Shown: positions 19,697 to 30,002, counted from the first letter of the stretch. The stretch: 64,000 nucleotides of DNA from Rodentibacter caecimuris (GCF_001019715.1 NZ_BBXJ01000001.1:1364001-1428000); one strand, 5' to 3'. Made by a program: numbers and translations. Notes: generated by a model not told the origin, from the sequence alone.

Positions 19697-21070
19697 ATGA
19701 CAACAAATAAACAACAACGTCAAACTTGGTCTAGCCGACTGACTTATGTAATGACCGTTGCCGGCGCAACCGTTGGTTTCGGTGCAACTTGGCGATTCCC
19801 TTATCTTGTCGGAGAAAATGGCGGCGGCGCTTACGTACTGCTTTTTTGTCTTGCCATGATTGTAATCGGAATTCCAATGATTTTAGTGGAAAATGTAATA
19901 GGTCGCCGTTTACGAGTAAACTCCATTGATGCTTTTGGCGATAAAATTCTAGATAAAGGCAAACATATTTCAAAACATTGGAAGATCATCGGTTATATGG
20001 GGTTGCTCGGGGCATTTGGTATTATGGCTTATTATATGGTACTGGGTGGCTGGGTTATTTCTTATATCCTAAACTTAATCAACGGTACTCTTGATATTTC
20101 AACCCCCATTACAAAAGATGTCGCCAAAAACTTCTATGATCTTCATATTGGCAACAGCCCTTATGAAATTATGTTTTACACCTTCCTTTTTGTCATCGTC
20201 AATTACATTATTTTGGCAAAAGGTATCATTGGCGGTATTGAACGTTCGGTCAAATATTTAATGCCGTTACTGTTTATTTTCTTGATCGGTATGGTGATCC
20301 GCAATATTACCTTGCCGGGTGCAATGGAAGGGATTACTTTCTATTTAAAACCGGATTTCAGTAAGATTACTCCTCAACTTTTCATTTTTGTATTAGGACA
20401 AGTCTTCTTTGCTTTGAGCCTTGGCTTTGGTGTTTTAATTACCCTTTCAAGCTATCTTAATAAGGAAGAAAACCTCATTCACACAGCTGTCATTACCGGT
20501 TTTACCAATACCATAATTGCGGTACTTGCCGGTTTTATGATCTTTCCTTCATTATTCACTTTTGGTATCGAACCCAATGCCGGCCCAACTTTAGTCTTCC
20601 AAAGTTTACCGATTGTTTTCTCCCATTTATGGGCGGGAAAATTCTTTGCCATCATTTTCTTTAGCTTATTATTAATTGCAGCCCTCACGACTTCTATTAC
20701 TATTTACGAAGTCATTATTACCGCATTACAAGAAAAACTTCGTATGCGCCGTAGCAAAGCAATCATTTTAACCCTAGGAGGGATTTTTCTTGCGGGCAAC
20801 ATTCCGGCCATTCTAGGCGATAATCTTTGGAAAGACGTTACTATTTTCGGTAAAAGTATTTTTGATTTCTATGATTATGCGAGTGGCAATATTTTATTTA
20901 TGCTCACCGCATTAGGCTGCGCAATTTTCGTTGGTTTTGTATTAAAAGATGAAGCCAAAAAAGAGCTCTCTCAAACACCTGATTCGACCTTCACCAAAAT
21001 TTGGTTTAACTATGTAAAATTTGTTGTACCTGTGATTATTATCGTGATTTTCATCAGTAACTTATTTTAA
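19697..21070 (+). CDS. Neurotransmitter:sodium symporter (SNF) family transporter
   Basis: A 457-residue secondary transporter of the NSS/SNF family (LeuT-like fold) importing amino acids or related amines with Na+. The first helix carries the substrate and sodium motif VAGATVGFGATWRFPYLVGE, and GGGAYVLLF follows. About 11-12 hydrophobic segments are visible. I chose the ATG at 19697 after AGGAAAG; the longer frame would start inside a USS-containing spacer. The substrate cannot be read from sequence; bacterial members include tryptophan, tyrosine and leucine carriers. Confidence 0.88.
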   Translation: MTTNKQQRQTWSSRLTYVMTVAGATVGFGATWRFPYLVGENGGGAYVLLFCLAMIVIGIPMILVENVIGRRLRVNSIDAFGDKILDKGKHISKHWKIIGYMGLLGAFGIMAYYMVLGGWVISYILNLINGTLDISTPITKDVAKNFYDLHIGNSPYEIMFYTFLFVIVNYIILAKGIIGGIERSVKYLMPLLFIFLIGMVIRNITLPGAMEGITFYLKPDFSKITPQLFIFVLGQVFFALSLGFGVLITLSSYLNKEENLIHTAVITGFTNTIIAVLAGFMIFPSLFTFGIEPNAGPTLVFQSLPIVFSHLWAGKFFAIIFFSLLLIAALTTSITIYEVIITALQEKLRMRRSKAIILTLGGIFLAGNIPAILGDNLWKDVTIFGKSIFDFYDYASGNILFMLTALGCAIFVGFVLKDEAKKELSQTPDSTFTKIWFNYVKFVVPVIIIVIFISNLF

Positions 21071-21074
21071 TCCA

Positions 21075-21104
21075 TAAAAAAACCGAGCCAATGCTCGGTT
21101 TTTC
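21075..21104. terminator. Bidirectional terminator between the NSS transporter and uup
   Basis: AAAAAACCGAGC and GCTCGGTTTTT form a GC-rich stem with loop CAAT, with an A-run before and a T-run after, between two convergent genes. Confidence 0.85.
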
Positions 21105-21108
21105 TTTG

Positions 21109-23046
21109 TTACTTACTTTCTGCAATCGTTTTTTTCTCTTCCAATTCTTCCCAACGCAAAAATGTTTGTTCAAGCAGGGATTCAATATCAGCCAACTCCT
21201 TTAGCTTCGCCTCTGTAATTTCATGTGATTGTTGGAAAAACGTAGGCTCACCAACTTCCGCTTGAAGTGCGGTCAATTTTTCCTCTAATTCTTCCAATTG
21301 CTGCGGGAGTTGTTCTAATTCCCGTTGCTCCTTATAGGATAATTTAACGGACTTTGACTTATTAGAAGTGCGGTCGGTTTTGACAGTATTTTCTTGTGGC
21401 TTAGCTGACAATTTCTTCGTCATCTCTTGTTCGGCTTTAGCTGCCCAAAAATTGGCTTGCTGCTGTTTTGCATCAAAGAAACCGCCTACATATTTATTGA
21501 CTACGCCTTCTCCTTCAAATAAATAGCATTCAGTGGCGGTATTATCAATAAACTGACGATCATGACTCACGATCAATAATGTGCCCTGATAATCCGTCAA
21601 AATTTCTTCTAACAATTCTAAGGTTTCCACATCTAAATCATTGGTGGGTTCATCAAGAATCAGTAAATTATTCGGTTTAAGTAATAATTTTGCCAACAAC
21701 AAACGGTTACGTTCCCCACCGGATAAGGCTTTCACCGGTGTCATTGCCCGTTTAGGCGGAAATAAGAAATCTTGTAAATACCCCAGTACATGGCGTTTTA
21801 TACCGTTCACTTCAATATCTTGCTTACCGTCGGCAACGTTATCCATAACTGTTTTTTCCGGATCAAGCTCCGAGCGGTATTGGTCAAAATAGGCGATCTC
21901 TAATTTTGTCCCCGTACGAATTTTTCCACTTGTCGGTTGAATTTCACCGAGTAGTAATTTAATAAAAGTGGTTTTACCACAGCCATTTGCTCCTACTAGT
22001 GCAATTTTATCGCCTCTCAAAATAGTTGTGCTGAAATCCTTTAACAAGGTCTTACCCGCCACCTCATAACTCACGTTTTCCATTTCAAACACGATTTTTC
22101 CGGAACGGCTTGAGCTATCAAGTTGTAATTTTGCCGTTCCCATCACATCACGGCGTTGGCTACGTTCTTCACGCATTGCTTTTAATGCTCTCACCCGTCC
22201 TTCATTACGAGTACGGCGTGCTTTTATTCCCTGGCGAATCCACACTTCTTCTTGCGCTAATCTTTTATCAAATAATTCATTTTGAAGTGCTTCTACACGT
22301 AAATTTTCTTCTTTTGTCGTGAGATACAAATCATAATTCCCCGGATAAGAAACCAGCTGTCCGCGATCCAAATCAACAATACGGGTCGCCATTTTGCGAA
22401 TAAAAGAACGATCATGGGAAATAAAAACAATACTACCGTTAAATTCTAAGAGGAAATTTTCCAGCCATTCAATTGCTTCCACATCTAAGTGGTTAGTCGG
22501 CTCATCAAGTAACAACACATCCGGATCGCACACTAAGGCACGGGCTAAAGCCGCTTTACGTAACCAACCGCCGGAAAGTGCGGTCAATTTTGTGTTCGGA
22601 TTTAATCCCAATTTGAGCAAAACTTCTTTGATTTTATTTTCAAACCGCCAACCATCAGCATGTTCTAACTTTGCCTGAATTTGTTCAAATTGATTCAAGA
22701 TTTGATCACTATAATTTTCTTCCAATTGAATGGAAATACGGTGATATTCTTTTAATAAATCCGTTATATGATCGATACCTTCCGCCACATAATCAAATAC
22801 ATTACCTTCCGCATTACGAGGCGGATCCTGTTCAAGACGGGATATCACTAAATCTTTTTCATATTGAATATTGCCATCATCCAACAAGACGTCGCCGGCA
22901 ATAATTTTGAGTAATGTTGATTTGCCCGCACCATTTCGCCCGACCAAACAAACGCGCTCATTAGGCTCAATATGGAGCTCGGTATGATCCAACAATGGAG
23001 CATCACTAAAAGAAAGATAGCCATTCGTTAAGCTAATTAATGCCAC
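21109..23046 (-). CDS. uup: ABC-F ATPase Uup
   Basis: A 645-residue soluble ABC-F protein with two ATP-binding domains in tandem and no membrane segment. Walker A motifs are GRNGAGKSTLLK (about residue 36) and GANGCGKTTFIK (about 355); signature motifs are LSGGWLRKAALAR and LSGGERNRLLLAK. The C-terminal 100 residues form a coiled-coil DNA-binding-type tail typical of Uup. E. coli Uup affects precise transposon excision and ribosome-linked processes. The nearby ettA is the other ABC-F protein in this window. Confidence 0.9.
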   Translation of the reverse strand: MALISLTNGYLSFSDAPLLDHTELHIEPNERVCLVGRNGAGKSTLLKIIAGDVLLDDGNIQYEKDLVISRLEQDPPRNAEGNVFDYVAEGIDHITDLLKEYHRISIQLEENYSDQILNQFEQIQAKLEHADGWRFENKIKEVLLKLGLNPNTKLTALSGGWLRKAALARALVCDPDVLLLDEPTNHLDVEAIEWLENFLLEFNGSIVFISHDRSFIRKMATRIVDLDRGQLVSYPGNYDLYLTTKEENLRVEALQNELFDKRLAQEEVWIRQGIKARRTRNEGRVRALKAMREERSQRRDVMGTAKLQLDSSSRSGKIVFEMENVSYEVAGKTLLKDFSTTILRGDKIALVGANGCGKTTFIKLLLGEIQPTSGKIRTGTKLEIAYFDQYRSELDPEKTVMDNVADGKQDIEVNGIKRHVLGYLQDFLFPPKRAMTPVKALSGGERNRLLLAKLLLKPNNLLILDEPTNDLDVETLELLEEILTDYQGTLLIVSHDRQFIDNTATECYLFEGEGVVNKYVGGFFDAKQQQANFWAAKAEQEMTKKLSAKPQENTVKTDRTSNKSKSVKLSYKEQRELEQLPQQLEELEEKLTALQAEVGEPTFFQQSHEITEAKLKELADIESLLEQTFLRWEELEEKKTIAESK

Positions 23047-23132
23047 AATAACCTCGTAAAAATTTAACTAAAACTGACCGCACTATTTTATACGGTTTGC
23101 AGGGAAAAGCGAAAAGATGAAAGTAAATATAA

Positions 23133-23158
23133 GAAAAAAGGACGCTTTTCAGCGTCCT
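23133..23158 (-). terminator. Terminator of the infC-rpmI-rplT operon
   Basis: On the reverse strand GGACGCT-GAAA-AGCGTCC is followed by a run of six T residues, shortly after the rplT stop. Confidence 0.9.
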
Positions 23159-23179
23159 CATTCTCTAAACTTTAAAAAA

Positions 23180-23536
<357 letters not shown>

Positions 23537-23598
23537 TTAATCTCCTATGTATATTTTTCTAAAATGAACTAAATCGTACGTTTTGCTTAAATAACGGC

Positions 23599-23796
23599 TT
23601 ATGCATATGGTAAGCAAGCCACGACTAAAACTTGGTCTGCTTTCGCAACCATGGATTTATGACGTAAATGACGTTTACGTTTAGTTGATTTTTTAGTCAA
23701 AATATGACGTAAGTGAGATTGTTTACGCTTGAAACCGCCGGAAGCAGTTTTTTTGAAGCGCTTAGCTGCGCCGCGTACTGTTTTGATTTTAGGCAT
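23599..23796 (-). CDS. rpmI: 50S ribosomal protein L35
   Basis: The 65-residue L35 protein with the family N-terminus [17 protein letters not shown] and a Lys/Arg-rich body. It lies between infC and rplT in the normal order. A leader of about 200 bp with several hairpins separates it from infC, twice the E. coli spacing as I recall it. Confidence 0.97.
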   Translation of the reverse strand: MPKIKTVRGAAKRFKKTASGGFKRKQSHLRHILTKKSTKRKRHLRHKSMVAKADQVLVVACLPYA

Positions 23797-23884
23797 TGTT
23801 AAAATAACTCCGCATTTTTTGTTTAAAACAACATAATCAGGCGAACTAAAAAGTTACTTGGAGGCACTGATTATTTCCACTATT

Positions 23885-23994
23885 AAGGCAAATTGCCTTT
23901 TCTCAAAGTAGTTAGGCTGCGTAGTGTGCCCAACATACAATGACTTTTCACCTAAGTGAAAAGATTTTTATTGAAATGAATATCTCAATAAAAA
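23885..23994 (-). promoter_or_regulatory. Structured rpmI leader, candidate L20 autoregulation site
   Basis: Within the infC-rpmI spacer three inverted repeats are visible: TTTTTATTGA (23965-23974) with TCAATAAAAA (23985-23994), CTTTTCAC (23944-23951) with GTGAAAAG (23956-23963), and AAGGCAA (23885-23891) with TTGCCTT (23893-23899). None is followed by a U-run in the direction of transcription, which argues against termination and fits a translational control region. Confidence 0.45.
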
Positions 23995-23998
23995 ATTC

Positions 23999-24541
23999 TT
24001 ATTTTTTCTTCGGTGCCAACACCATCACGGCTTGACGACCTTCTAACTTACCCGGTGCCGATTCCACAACGGAAATCTCAGCCAAATCATTTTTTACACG
24101 TTCCAACACATCTAAACCGATCTCTTGGTGCGCCATTTCACGCCCACGGAATCGTACGGTAATTTTGGCTTTATCGCCATCTTCTAAAAAACGAATAAGG
24201 CTACGTAATTTAACTTGGTAATCACCTTCGTCAGTGCCCGGACGGAATTTAATTTCCTTAACTTGAACAACTTTTTGTTTTTTCTTTTGCTCTTTTGCAG
24301 TTTTACTCTTTTCGTAAAGGAATTTACCGTAATTCATAATACGGCAAACCGGCGGCTCTGCATTTGGACTGATTTCAACGAGATCAAGCTCTGCTTGCTC
24401 CGCCATTTCTAAGGCTTGTTGAATAGGAACAATCCCTAATTGTTCACCATCTTGGTCAATTAAACGAACTTCTTTTACGCGAATTTCATCATTAATGCGA
24501 TTTGGGCGATTTACTGCCGGCGCTTTTTTCACGGTTTTAAT
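23999..24541 (-). CDS. infC: Translation initiation factor IF-3 with a probable AUU start
   Basis: IF-3 prevents premature subunit joining and checks the start codon. The core [38 protein letters not shown] and [10 protein letters not shown] is intact. The ordinary start available is GTG at 24532, but the reading frame continues upstream through AAA to ATT at 24541-24539, seven to eight bases after AAGGA (24554-24550). Starting there gives 180 residues, the E. coli length, and E. coli infC also starts with AUU, which underlies its autoregulation. A second ATT lies immediately upstream, with poorer spacing. Confidence 0.93.
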   Translation of the reverse strand: MKTVKKAPAVNRPNRINDEIRVKEVRLIDQDGEQLGIVPIQQALEMAEQAELDLVEISPNAEPPVCRIMNYGKFLYEKSKTAKEQKKKQKVVQVKEIKFRPGTDEGDYQVKLRSLIRFLEDGDKAKITVRFRGREMAHQEIGLDVLERVKNDLAEISVVESAPGKLEGRQAVMVLAPKKK

Positions 24542-25179
24542 AATCGTATTCCTTCTATTGGTTTATGCAAAAATCCTCTGTAACACACAAAAGATTCCAA
24601 ATTTTATTACCCGAGTAAAACGAGCAAAAACGCACGAATTCTATAGTATCCGCATATTTTATGCAACAAAATTTAGCCATTTATACGAATTTCTACACCA
24701 ATACGTTACAAAAAGATTTGATAAGCGACTAATCCTTGCAGTTTCTAAACAAAGCCTATATTGATAACTGTTTGCCGTTGTCTAATTTCGTCATTTATGT
24801 CAAGAATTCCAAAGCACAACTTGATTATGCATTATGATGATCTCATTGAATACCTTTCAATAGTCTGTTTTTTGTTTTCTCTGCCGAATAGACGAAATCT
24901 CGTTAATTGTCGATTAAACGCATTTCATTTTTAGATCAATCTCTCTCCCTCTTCATAAGATTATTTTCAAAATATATAAACCTTGCAAATCCGGTATTAC
25001 CAAAATAAAAATAAATACCTTTTATAAATATAGTTTTAGTTATCAATAAAAACTCATATAAAATTAACCGCACTTTATTATATCTGCTACATTAATAATA
25101 AAAAAATATACAAAGAATTGCCTTTCTCTTAAAAACAATTTATAATATCCGAACTTAATTTCTAATATTAGTTAAATTT
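24542..25179. other. Long AT-rich intergenic region without a recognised gene
   Basis: About 640 bp between the divergent infC and FkbM genes. It should contain the infC promoter. I see one USS (near 25067-25075), no hairpin with a U-run and no convincing reading frame; the 89-codon frame that begins inside infC has no family resemblance I recognise. Confidence 0.6.
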
Positions 25180-26013
25180 ATGCGTACTTCATTACAACAA
25201 ACAAAATGGGGACTATTTAATCTCATTGAAGGTGATTTTATTAGTCAATTTGTCAAAGCTTATGGTGAATGGTCGGAAGTTGAAGTGCAGTTTTTCCGGA
25301 GCATTTTGTCTAGCCACAGTAATATTATTGAAGTGGGAGCAAATATCGGGATACACTCCGTCCCACTTGCAAAATTTGCGCCACAAGGTAAATTATTTTG
25401 CTTTGAGCCCCAACGTATTATTTTCCAAACTCTCTGTGCCAATATTTCATTAAATCATCTCACTAATGTTTACACTTATCACCAAGGCGTAAGTAATCAA
25501 AAAGAAGAGATTGAAATCCCCTCATCAAATTATGATACGGTTTGGAATTATGGCAGCTTTTCTTTGGATAAAGGATTTGATACGGAAGGGAATTTTCAAG
25601 GATCTACGCATAACGAATGGGTTCAAGTTGTTACTTTGGATAAACATCCCGAGATTCAAAAATTAACGGAGCTATCCTTACTGAAAATTGATGCGGAAGG
25701 ATTTGATCTCAATGTATTAAAAGGAGCGACCAATATTATTAACCAATACAAACCTGTTATTTTTATTGAAGCCCATCCCCACAAATCCGAGGCAATATTG
25801 AATTATTTAAATCAACTTGATTATCAATGTTTCTGGTTTATTTCTGATCGCTATCAGCCTAATAATTATTTCAATCAGGAAAAAACCATTTCCGGTTTAG
25901 ACTATAACCTAGCCTGTTTTCATCGCACAAAAACCTCAACTTTACCGATAGAAACATTAGCCAAACCTGAAATGGATTTATCTCAAGTACCACGACTAAC
26001 GTATCAAAATTAA
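25180..26013 (+). CDS. FkbM family methyltransferase
   Basis: A 277-residue S-adenosylmethionine-dependent methyltransferase of the FkbM family. The SAM-binding motif is IIEVGANIGIH (residues 49-59), followed by the acidic FCFEPQ strand and the family motif LLKIDAEGFDLNVLKGA. Such enzymes O-methylate sugars or secondary metabolites, often in surface polysaccharides. It stands alone here, with no polysaccharide genes on either side, so the acceptor is unknown. No clear ribosome binding site precedes the start, and the region is more AT-rich than its neighbours. Confidence 0.83.
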   Translation: MRTSLQQTKWGLFNLIEGDFISQFVKAYGEWSEVEVQFFRSILSSHSNIIEVGANIGIHSVPLAKFAPQGKLFCFEPQRIIFQTLCANISLNHLTNVYTYHQGVSNQKEEIEIPSSNYDTVWNYGSFSLDKGFDTEGNFQGSTHNEWVQVVTLDKHPEIQKLTELSLLKIDAEGFDLNVLKGATNIINQYKPVIFIEAHPHKSEAILNYLNQLDYQCFWFISDRYQPNNYFNQEKTISGLDYNLACFHRTKTSTLPIETLAKPEMDLSQVPRLTYQN

Positions 26014-26026
26014 ATAAAGAATATTT

Positions 26027-26056
26027 AAAAAGCATTTTGAATTCAAAATGCTTTTT
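26027..26056. terminator. Terminator after the FkbM gene
   Basis: AAAAAGCATTTTGAA pairs perfectly with TTCAAAATGCTTTTT, between the convergent FkbM and ppk genes; it may act in both directions. Confidence 0.8.
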
Positions 26057-26113
26057 CTGTTTATCTAAGAAGATATATGTGAAATGAATAAGAGGATATT
26101 TCCCCTTATTGAA

Positions 26114-28180
26114 CTATAAATGCCCGTACTTTTCCCATAAAGCATTTTGTAAGCTAAAAGGTACTTCATTTTCTGCAGGAACAATTTTTTTATAGCTGCC
26201 ATCAGGCAGCATTTCCCATGCTTTCGTATTATCTTTTAATGCCATTGTGAGACATTCTTCAATCACACGGGCTTTGAGCTCCGGGGATTCAATCGGTGTG
26301 GCAGTTTCAATTCGGCGGAAAAAATTACGCCCCATCCAATCTGCACTAGAAATATAGGTATTTTCTGCACCATTATTATAGAAATAATAAACTCTAGCGT
26401 GTTCAAGTTGACGCCCAACAATAGAACGCACACGGATATTCTCGGAAAGCCCTTCTACACCGGGACGTAATGTACACATTCCTCGCACAATTAAATCAAT
26501 TTGCACACCTGCCTGACTGGCTTCGTATAAAGCTTCGATCACACCGGTATCGACCAATGAATTCATTTTTGCAATAATTCGCCCCGTTCTGCCCTCTTGT
26601 GCATTTCGAGTTTCTTGCTTGATGTGAGACAAAACCGATTGATGTAAAGTGAAAGGGCTTTGATAGAGTTTGTTTAATTTTACCGGACGACCTAATCCTG
26701 TAATTTCCATAAATAAGGTATTAACATCATCGGTAATTTGTTCATCGGTGGTGATTAAACCAAAGTCCGTATAAATACGGGATGTTCCTTGATGGTAATT
26801 CCCTGTGCCTAAATGAGCATAACGTTTAAGTAAACCTTTTTCACGCCGGATAATCAGTACCATTTTGGCATGTACTTTATAACCAAAGACACCATAAACA
26901 ACATGAGCACCTGCATTTTCAAGCTGTTGTGCCCAGTTAACATTATTAGCCTCATCAAAACGCGCCATTAATTCAACAACAACGGTAACCTGTTTGCCTG
27001 AAAGCGCGGCTTTCATCAAGGCATTAACCAGTTCTGAACGGCTACCTGTGCGATAAATCGTCATCTTAATTGCCAATACATCCGGATCGTTTGCGGCTTC
27101 GCTAATCATTTCAACCACAGGATCAAACGATTGATAAGGGTGATGCAATAAGATAGGGGCTTGCCTGACATGATTCAAAATCGAATCAATTTTTGTTTTC
27201 TTGGATAGCGGGCTAGGAGTAACCGGAGGAAATTTTAAATCAGGTCGGTCAACTAAATCGGGAATAGCATTCAAACGAATAAGATTAACCGGGCCTTTCA
27301 CCCGATAAAGTTCATTGCTGCCGAGCTTAAACTGTGCCAGTAAAAAATCATAAATATGTGCCGGACAAAGATCCGCCACTTCTAAACGCACACCGTCACC
27401 GTATTCGCGATAATGTAACTCACTTTGTATTGCAGTGCGTAGGTTGTCTAATCTATCTCTATCCGATTCCACACTCAGATCACTGTCTCGGGTAAGGCGA
27501 AATTGATGACAGCCTTTAACCGTCATACCTAAAAATAATTTATGTACGTTAGAATGCAAAATAGAAGAAAGAAAAACAAACCCGTTTTCGCCTTGGCAAA
27601 TATCCGACGGCATTTTTACCACTCGAGGTAAAATTCGTGGAGCTTGTACGATTGCCATACTGGAAGGTCTGCCAAAAGCATCATTGCCGTCAAGTTCCAC
27701 CGCAAAATTAAGCGATTTATTCAATAAACGCGGAAAAGGATGGGAAGGATCAAGCCCTATGGGCGTTAATATAGGTAATAATTCACGATCAAAATATTGA
27801 CTTACCCATTCACGTTGCGCCTCAGTCCAACTTGAACGGCGATAAAAATGAATGCCTTCTTTTGCCAACTCCGGCTCAAGCACATCATTAAATAGAGCAT
27901 ATTGCTCATTAATTAAATCACGGGCTTCTTTTGAAGCAAAAGCAATCGCTTCTTCTGCTGTTCTGCCACTATCTAATAATGTATAAGGACTTAATTTACT
28001 TTCACGTTTTAAACTGGCAATCCGAACTTCAAAAAATTCATCTAAATTTGATGAAACAATACAAAGAAAACGTAACCGTTCCAATAATGGCGTATTCGGA
28101 TCTTGCGCCTGTGCTAAAACCCGACGGTTAAAAGCCAGTAAACTCATTTCTCGACAAAGAAAACGATTGTTATCAGTCAT
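26114..28180 (-). CDS. ppk: Polyphosphate kinase PPK1
   Basis: A 688-residue PPK1 that makes long-chain polyphosphate from ATP, the usual length for the family. N-terminal residues FLCREMSLLAFNRRVL and SSNLDEFFEVRIASLK mark the N domain. The phosphorylated His region lies in HAKMVLIIRREKG and YAHLGTGNYHQGTS, in the phospholipase-D-like C-terminal half. No exopolyphosphatase (ppx) follows, unlike in E. coli. A Pho-box-like pair of repeats lies 57-72 bp upstream of the start. Confidence 0.95.
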   Translation of the reverse strand: MTDNNRFLCREMSLLAFNRRVLAQAQDPNTPLLERLRFLCIVSSNLDEFFEVRIASLKRESKLSPYTLLDSGRTAEEAIAFASKEARDLINEQYALFNDVLEPELAKEGIHFYRRSSWTEAQREWVSQYFDRELLPILTPIGLDPSHPFPRLLNKSLNFAVELDGNDAFGRPSSMAIVQAPRILPRVVKMPSDICQGENGFVFLSSILHSNVHKLFLGMTVKGCHQFRLTRDSDLSVESDRDRLDNLRTAIQSELHYREYGDGVRLEVADLCPAHIYDFLLAQFKLGSNELYRVKGPVNLIRLNAIPDLVDRPDLKFPPVTPSPLSKKTKIDSILNHVRQAPILLHHPYQSFDPVVEMISEAANDPDVLAIKMTIYRTGSRSELVNALMKAALSGKQVTVVVELMARFDEANNVNWAQQLENAGAHVVYGVFGYKVHAKMVLIIRREKGLLKRYAHLGTGNYHQGTSRIYTDFGLITTDEQITDDVNTLFMEITGLGRPVKLNKLYQSPFTLHQSVLSHIKQETRNAQEGRTGRIIAKMNSLVDTGVIEALYEASQAGVQIDLIVRGMCTLRPGVEGLSENIRVRSIVGRQLEHARVYYFYNNGAENTYISSADWMGRNFFRRIETATPIESPELKARVIEECLTMALKDNTKAWEMLPDGSYKKIVPAENEVPFSLQNALWEKYGHL

Positions 28181-28236
28181 TGTAATATCCCTATTTTTAT
28201 CGTTACATTTCGAATGGAAAAAATAACCGATAAAAA

Positions 28237-28252
28237 TGACAAAAACGTGACA
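28237..28252 (-). promoter_or_regulatory. Pho-box-like element upstream of ppk
   Basis: On the reverse strand TGTCA occurs twice with an 11-bp period (28252-28248 and 28241-28237), the spacing of a PhoB box, and a TATTTT -10-like hexamer follows after about 10 bp. The match to the full 18-bp consensus is about 13 bases. Confidence 0.4.
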
Positions 28253-28438
28253 AAAATATTAATTCCCTTTGTTTCCCCCATATTTTTGTTTATACTCTAA
28301 CCGCTTTAACAGCATATTCATTCATATATCGCAAGTTTGTGTATAGGAAATGAACAAATCTGATTGTATTCTCAATTCTATTTTTCATCATATACCTTTG
28401 CTTGCAAATCATTAACTTTCTTAAGGATTTAAGAACTT

Positions 28439-29659
28439 ATGTTAGAGATTTGGCAACAATTCAAACAAAACTATCTCATTAAATATTGGAATCCTGTCGC
28501 AGCCGTGATCGCAGCCGGTTTGCTTTCCGCTTATTATTTCGGTGTAACCGGTACTTACTGGGCTGTAACGGGAGAATTCACCCGTTGGGGAGGGCATGCG
28601 TTACAAATGCTTGGTGTCGATCTGAGCGAATGGAGCTATTACAAAATCATTGGAATGGAAGGAAGTATTTTTACCCGTATTGACGGTGTGATGATTCTAG
28701 GGATGTTCGCCGGCTGTATGTCCGCAGCACTTTGGGCAAATAACGTTAAATGGCGTAATCAACCGTATAAACGCCGTATTGCCCAAGCCTTAATCGGCGG
28801 AGCATTAGCCGGTTTCGGCGCTCGCCTTGCCATGGGGTGTAACCTTGCCTCACTTTTCACCGGTATTCCGCAATTCTCTGTCCACGCTTGGTTTTTTACT
28901 ATTGCTACCGCACTTGGGACTTATATCGGAGTAAAAGTGACCTTACTCCCAATGTTCCGCGTGAAATTAGCATTAAAAAAAGGCGCGGCAAAATTAAACG
29001 AAACCGATCCCAAACAAGCCTCTCGTCGTTTTTGGCTGGGTATGGTGATTTTCTTTGCCTATCTCATGACATCACTTTATGTGATGACACATTCCATTAA
29101 ACTTGGGTTCGCTATGTTTTGCGGCTTAGCATTCGGTTTATTAATCGAACGCGCACAAATTTGCTTTACCTCTGCGTTCCGTGATCTCTGGGTAACCGGT
29201 CGTGCTTATATGGCAAAAGCCATTATTTATGGAATTATCGTAGGAACGATCGGTGTTTTCTCCTATATTCAATTGGGCGTTTCACCAAAAATTATGTGGG
29301 CGGGGCCAAATACAATTATCGGCGGATTACTATTCGGTTTTGGTATCGTGTTAGCCGGCGGCTGTGAAACCGGTTGGATGTATCGTGCCATGGAGGGACA
29401 AGTTCATTTTATGTGGGTGGGATTAGGTAATATTATCGGTTCTACTTATCTTGCCTACGTTTGGGATGACATCGCCCCTGCCCTCGCCTTGGATTACGAA
29501 AAATTGAACCTACTTAAATCTTTCGGCCCGGTAGGCGGTTTACTAGTAAATTACGCTTTATTAATTCTCTGTTTAGTTGCGGTGGTTTGGTGGGAACGCC
29601 GATTCCTTGCAAAAGCCAAAGCAAAAATTACAGCGACACAACCATCTTGCGGTTGTTAA
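28439..29659 (+). CDS. yedE: YeeE/YedE family membrane transporter
   Basis: A 406-residue inner-membrane protein with about nine or ten helices, in the YeeE/YedE (TsuA-like) family of thiosulfate and related sulfur-species importers. Conserved Cys-containing motifs are visible: LAMGCNLASLFTG, ERAQICFTSAFRD and LAGGCETGWMYRA. The C-terminus ends in PSCGC. It is followed at once by yedF, a TusA-like protein, as in E. coli. A role in sulfur or selenium supply is suggested by the family; the substrate is not visible. Confidence 0.87.
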   Translation: MLEIWQQFKQNYLIKYWNPVAAVIAAGLLSAYYFGVTGTYWAVTGEFTRWGGHALQMLGVDLSEWSYYKIIGMEGSIFTRIDGVMILGMFAGCMSAALWANNVKWRNQPYKRRIAQALIGGALAGFGARLAMGCNLASLFTGIPQFSVHAWFFTIATALGTYIGVKVTLLPMFRVKLALKKGAAKLNETDPKQASRRFWLGMVIFFAYLMTSLYVMTHSIKLGFAMFCGLAFGLLIERAQICFTSAFRDLWVTGRAYMAKAIIYGIIVGTIGVFSYIQLGVSPKIMWAGPNTIIGGLLFGFGIVLAGGCETGWMYRAMEGQVHFMWVGLGNIIGSTYLAYVWDDIAPALALDYEKLNLLKSFGPVGGLLVNYALLILCLVAVVWWERRFLAKAKAKITATQPSCGC

Positions 29660-29686
29660 TTCTTATTGATTAAAAAGGAAATGATT

Positions 29687-29956
29687 ATGGCATTTATCGT
29701 TGTTCAAAAATTAGATAAAGATCCGAAAGACATCACCCCGGATTATACATTAGATACCTTAGGCGAACCTTGTCCTTATCCAGCGATTGCAATGCTTGAA
29801 ACCATGCCACAATTACAAAAAGGTGAAATTTTGGAATTATTAAGTGATTGTGCCCAATCCATCAATAATATTCCTGTGGATACCAAAAACCACGGTTATA
29901 CGCTCCTGAGTGTTGAACAAGATGGAACAAAGTTGAGATATTTGATTCAACGCTAA
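29687..29956 (+). CDS. yedF: TusA-like sulfurtransferase YedF
   Basis: An 89-residue TusA/YedF protein. The conserved motif TLGEPCPYPAIA holds the reactive Cys, and the rest (GEILELLSDCAQSINNIP) matches E. coli YedF. I chose the ATG at 29687, seven bases after AGGA; an ATG at 29681 lies too close to it. It likely accepts or delivers sulfur (or selenium) linked to the YedE transporter encoded just upstream. Confidence 0.9.
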   Translation: MAFIVVQKLDKDPKDITPDYTLDTLGEPCPYPAIAMLETMPQLQKGEILELLSDCAQSINNIPVDTKNHGYTLLSVEQDGTKLRYLIQR

Positions 29957-29971
29957 AACTCCTTCAGCAGC

Positions 29972-30002
29972 AAAAAGTGCGGTCAAAATTGACCGCACTT
30001 TT
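29972..30002 (+). terminator. Terminator formed by an inverted USS pair after yedF
   Basis: AAAAGTGCGGTCAA and TTGACCGCACTTTT form a 14-bp stem with a 2-base gap, directly downstream of yedF. Confidence 0.8.

Noticed and set aside
24495-24764. An 89-codon plus-strand frame starting inside infC
   Set aside because: It begins antisense to infC, has no ribosome binding site and no recognisable family.
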